From: Limnephilus marmoratus
Lineage: Eukaryota; Arthropoda; Insecta; Trichoptera; Limnephilidae
Length of the DNA: 64,000 nucleotides
Direction: 5' to 3'
NCBI GenBank assembly: GCA_917880885.1
Contig: OU862907.1
Coordinates: 73,093,072 to 73,157,071, forward strand
The notes beneath the pieces are model-generated. The model worked only from the letters and a program-made list of their open reading frames with translations. It searched no databases and was not told the origin of the DNA. Numbering within the stretch: position 1 is the stretch's first letter; every line of letters begins with the position of its first letter. The position numbers were made by a program, and so were the translations under genes. Below, piece after piece: positions 61,465 to 64,000 of the stretch.

Positions 61465-62540
61465 TTACATTAACTCCACACAGGAGGCTCCTGAGGAAAA
61501 TAATTTCCCTCAGGGCCTATGTCATCTGAGATGCAGTGTGGAGGGTCTTTTTAAGGAGAGGAAGGAATTAACATTGGCCTTGAAGAAACCCATGTCGAAG
61601 AAAGGAGGAAACACAGGGGTCGAAAAATCGTGCCACAGCCGAGCTATTGAACACAAGAACGAGTCGAAGAAGCGACCCGTTCTCATGCGATAAATTTCAA
61701 CCGTATACAAATGTTGGGCACGCGTTTCACGTGTTTCCAGACTATGCACCGGTGCCGAAGGTATCAATGATGCTAGTTTCTCAGAGTATCTTCCATTGTA
61801 ATACCGGTAGAACAAGGATAGCATTCATACCTGACACCTTTGCTCTAAAGATTGCAATCCGTCTGTTAAGATGGCAGAATCTATCAAACGGAGCGCCTAT
61901 TTTTACACAGAGTCGAGGGTATTTTAAAGCTCCAGACCGGAGGTGGCTGCCAAATTCAACCGTAAGACGTACTTGTGATTTGTACAGGGTGAGCAGTTGT
62001 GTACTATTAAAGGTTCTGCGGGCCCTGTATAGCACGCCCAGTTTTGGGAGGCTAATTTTACTCTAGCCTCGATGGAGCCCCCATATCTGAGCTGGTCACT
62101 TAGAGTTACACCAAGCATATCAATGGATGGCCTGTTCGGAAGATTGCTTCCGTTGAAGGAGACTTGGTTTTTATTTTGAGTTAAGGAAGGAGAGGATTTT
62201 CTGGGAAGGAATAAGATCTTAGGTCAGTGTGTCCAGAAGTAACGGATGTACGAATCTAACCCTTCAACAACGGAGCGAGACGATGGGTCGAGAGAATCTG
62301 GCTGGACAGGTCAAGATAAGGTCTCCATCAACCAGTCTCTCATATCCGACCGGCAACGAACTAGGTAAGCAAAAGTATTCGCCACCAAGACAGAAAAACC
62401 TCACCCAATGAATCCGGCACCCCTGCTAAGTCAAAAAACGTAGAGAACCTCTTCGGACCACCTATGGTAAATGTGTAAGGTTTTCCAAAATAATGATTAC
62501 TGGGGTTGGCAGTCCCATAACTGCCTCCCAAAATGAGTAG
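61465..62540 (-). mobile_element. SINE head fused to LINE 3' end (right-arm copy)
   Basis: Counterpart of 9120-9800. On the minus strand a SINE head (62540-62175) is followed by LINE RT C-terminal sequence (frames 62118-61924, 62035-61781 and 61824-61522; SLFYRYYNGR, RTRAQ-like and ARLWHDF blocks) and the shared tail. Several frameshifts make it a pseudogene. It keeps about 400 bp that the left arm lost. Confidence 0.65.
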
Positions 62541-62589
62541 TAAATGTAAAAATGGAGCAAATTCCATAGTTTAGAGAAAGCCACTTATG

Positions 62590-63153
62590 TGAATGAGTCA
62601 ACAGGTGGCTCTATACATTTTCCTTAGAAAATTGATATTTGCAGTCTATAAATGAAAAAAGTTTATACCGCTGTGAATCAACATGTGACGATTTAAATCA
62701 CATTTTTCAGAAAATGAACAGTTGCACTTGGGGCATTAAAATCGTTTCGTTCCACTGGGAGTCAATATATGACTTTTAAAATTACCCTTTTGAGAACAAA
62801 AATACTTACTTCGGAAAAATAAAAAGGTTTTTTCCATTGTGAGTCAACATGTGAAGCTTTAACGATTACTTTTGTGAATATGAACAGTTGCAGTCGGCAC
62901 AAGAAAAAGGTTATTTTGCACTGTGAGTGAACATATGACTTTTTAAATCACCCTTTCTAGAAGATGAATAGTTGCAGTCAGGACTTGAAAAAGGTTTTGT
63001 TCCACTGTGAATGCACATATGAATATGTGAATGACCCTTTCGAGAACATGAATAGTTGCAGTCAGGACATGAGAAAGATTTTGTTCCACTGTGACTGAAC
63101 ATATGACTTTTTAAATCACCCTTTCGAGAACTTGAATAATTGCAGTCATGACA
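62590..63153 (-). pseudogene. Decayed fingers downstream of gene C
   Basis: Finger-like units continue after the stop, including an open piece 63102-62911 with KSFSCPDCNYSCSRKG and KPFSSPDC (a zinc cysteine changed to serine). Stops and shifts follow to about 62590. This parallels the decayed 3' part of the first gene copy (8605-9060), so the longer array is ancestral. Confidence 0.7.
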
Positions 63154-63956
63154 TTAAAATGGTTTTGTTTCACTGTGAGTGAACATATGTCTTTTTAAAT
63201 CAAACTTTCGAGAACATGAATATTTGCAGTCAGGACATGAAAAAGGATTTATCCCACTGTGACTGCACATATGACTTTTTAATTGACCCTTTCGAGAACA
63301 CGAATAGTTGCAGTCAGGACATGAAAAAGGTTTTATTCCACTGTGAGTGAACATATGACTTTTTAATTGACCCTTTTGAGAACATGAATAGTTGCAGTCG
63401 GCACAAAAAAAGGGTTTCATTCCACTGTGAGTGAACATATGACTTTTTAGATTAGCCTTTCGAGAACATGAATAATTGCAGTCGGGACATGAAAAAGGTT
63501 TTATCCCACTGTGACTGAACATATGTCTTTTTAAATTACCCTTTTGAGAACATGAATAGGTGCAGTCGAGACATGAAAAAGATTTTGTTCCACTGTGAGT
63601 GAACATATGACTTTTCAAATAACCCTTTCGAGAACATGAATAGTTGCAGTCGGCACAAGAAAAAGGTTTTGTCCTACTGTGACAGATCATATGACTTTTT
63701 AAATGACCCTTTTTCGAAAATGAGTAATTGCAGTCGGGACATGAAAAAGGTTTTGTCCCACTGTGACATAACATATGAGTTTTTAAACTATCCTTTCGAG
63801 AAAATGAATAGTTGCAGTCGGCACAAGAATAAGGTTTTATTCCACTATGAGTCAAGATATGACGATTAAAATTACCTTTTCGAGAATATGAATAGTTGCA
63901 GTCGGAACAAGAAAAATGTTTTTTTCCAGAATGGGTGCGCAATTTGTTCAATAAGT
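63154..63956 (-). CDS. C2H2 zinc-finger gene C, last exon (nine fingers)
   Basis: The exon begins after a TTTTTCAG acceptor (63957-63964 on the complement) and is open for 268 codons counting the split codon. It ends at a TAA (63154-63156) where the family normally has TCA at the start of the tenth finger. Nine complete C-x2-C-x12-H-x3-H fingers are present, all ligands intact; the core position is cysteine in most and phenylalanine in fingers 2 and 3. Upstream exons lie outside the window. It could be a functional nine-finger protein or the product of a nonsense mutation in a longer array. Confidence 0.75.
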
Positions 63957-64000
63957 CTGAAAAAGATTAAAGACAAAGCTTCAAAAATGTAAGTAAAATA

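Larger units (their letters stand above)
57750..64000 (-). repeat. Right arm of large inverted duplication
   Basis: Mirrors 7680-11990 block by block on the opposite strand and continues past the window end. It contains three insertions absent from the left arm (about 58420-58873, 60183-60708, 60801-61436) and retains LINE sequence that the left arm lost. Confidence 0.8.

Overview
This is eukaryotic, AT-rich, retrotransposon-dense DNA, almost certainly from an insect. Evidence: BEL/Pao LTR elements, an env-bearing errantivirus-like Gypsy element, Jockey/CR1- and RTE-type LINEs, a Penelope remnant, piggyBac-, Harbinger- and Tc1/mariner-type DNA elements, and spliced C2H2 zinc-finger genes with GT-AG introns. 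I could not settle the order. No bacterial-type operon, CRISPR array or rRNA gene is visible.

The only host genes I can support are one family of C2H2 zinc-finger genes, present four times: a decayed copy (6914-9072, +); copy A (35713-43762, +), whose reconstructed three-exon frame is open for 429 codons; copy B (45464-48106, +), with a 1-nt deletion in exon 2 and a lost zinc ligand in finger 5; and copy C (minus strand, zinc-finger exon 63956-63154, running off the window end). The genes share short phase-1 exons encoding a repeated acidic module with psi-K-x-E motifs, followed by one large zinc-finger exon. A and B are a direct tandem duplication. The first copy and copy C lie in the arms of a large inverted duplication (about 7.68-11.99 kb and 57.75-64.0 kb).

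Layout. 1-6.9 kb: repeats (Harbinger-type elements, a long-TIR element with 110-bp tandem units). 6.9-12 kb: zinc-finger pseudogene and inverted-duplication arm with SINE/LINE pieces. 12-21.2 kb: two LINE fragments; a complete BEL/Pao element (13117-19519; one 1710-aa polyprotein, identical LTRs) sits in the first and a piggyBac-type MITE in the second. 21.2-27.9 kb: LINE fragments, MITEs, a SINE and a 5'-truncated RTE LINE. 27.9-35 kb: a second BEL/Pao element, nearly identical LTRs but two frameshifts. 35-48.1 kb: zinc-finger genes A and B; A carries a 5.4-kb errantivirus-like element in intron 2, antisense and internally deleted. 48.1-57.7 kb: a Jockey-like LINE split by a piggyBac element, a tRNA-headed SINE, a perfect 68-bp-arm palindrome, tRNA-like sequences. 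57.7-64 kb: second arm of the inverted duplication with arm-specific insertions (RTE-like, Penelope with a hammerhead-like motif, Tc1-type MITE).

The duplicated copies act as internal controls: copy B keeps the empty target sites of both LTR elements in copy A, and the left inverted arm keeps the empty sites of the insertions seen only in the right arm, so the order of events can be read from the sequence. All identifications come from reading motifs; no database search was run.
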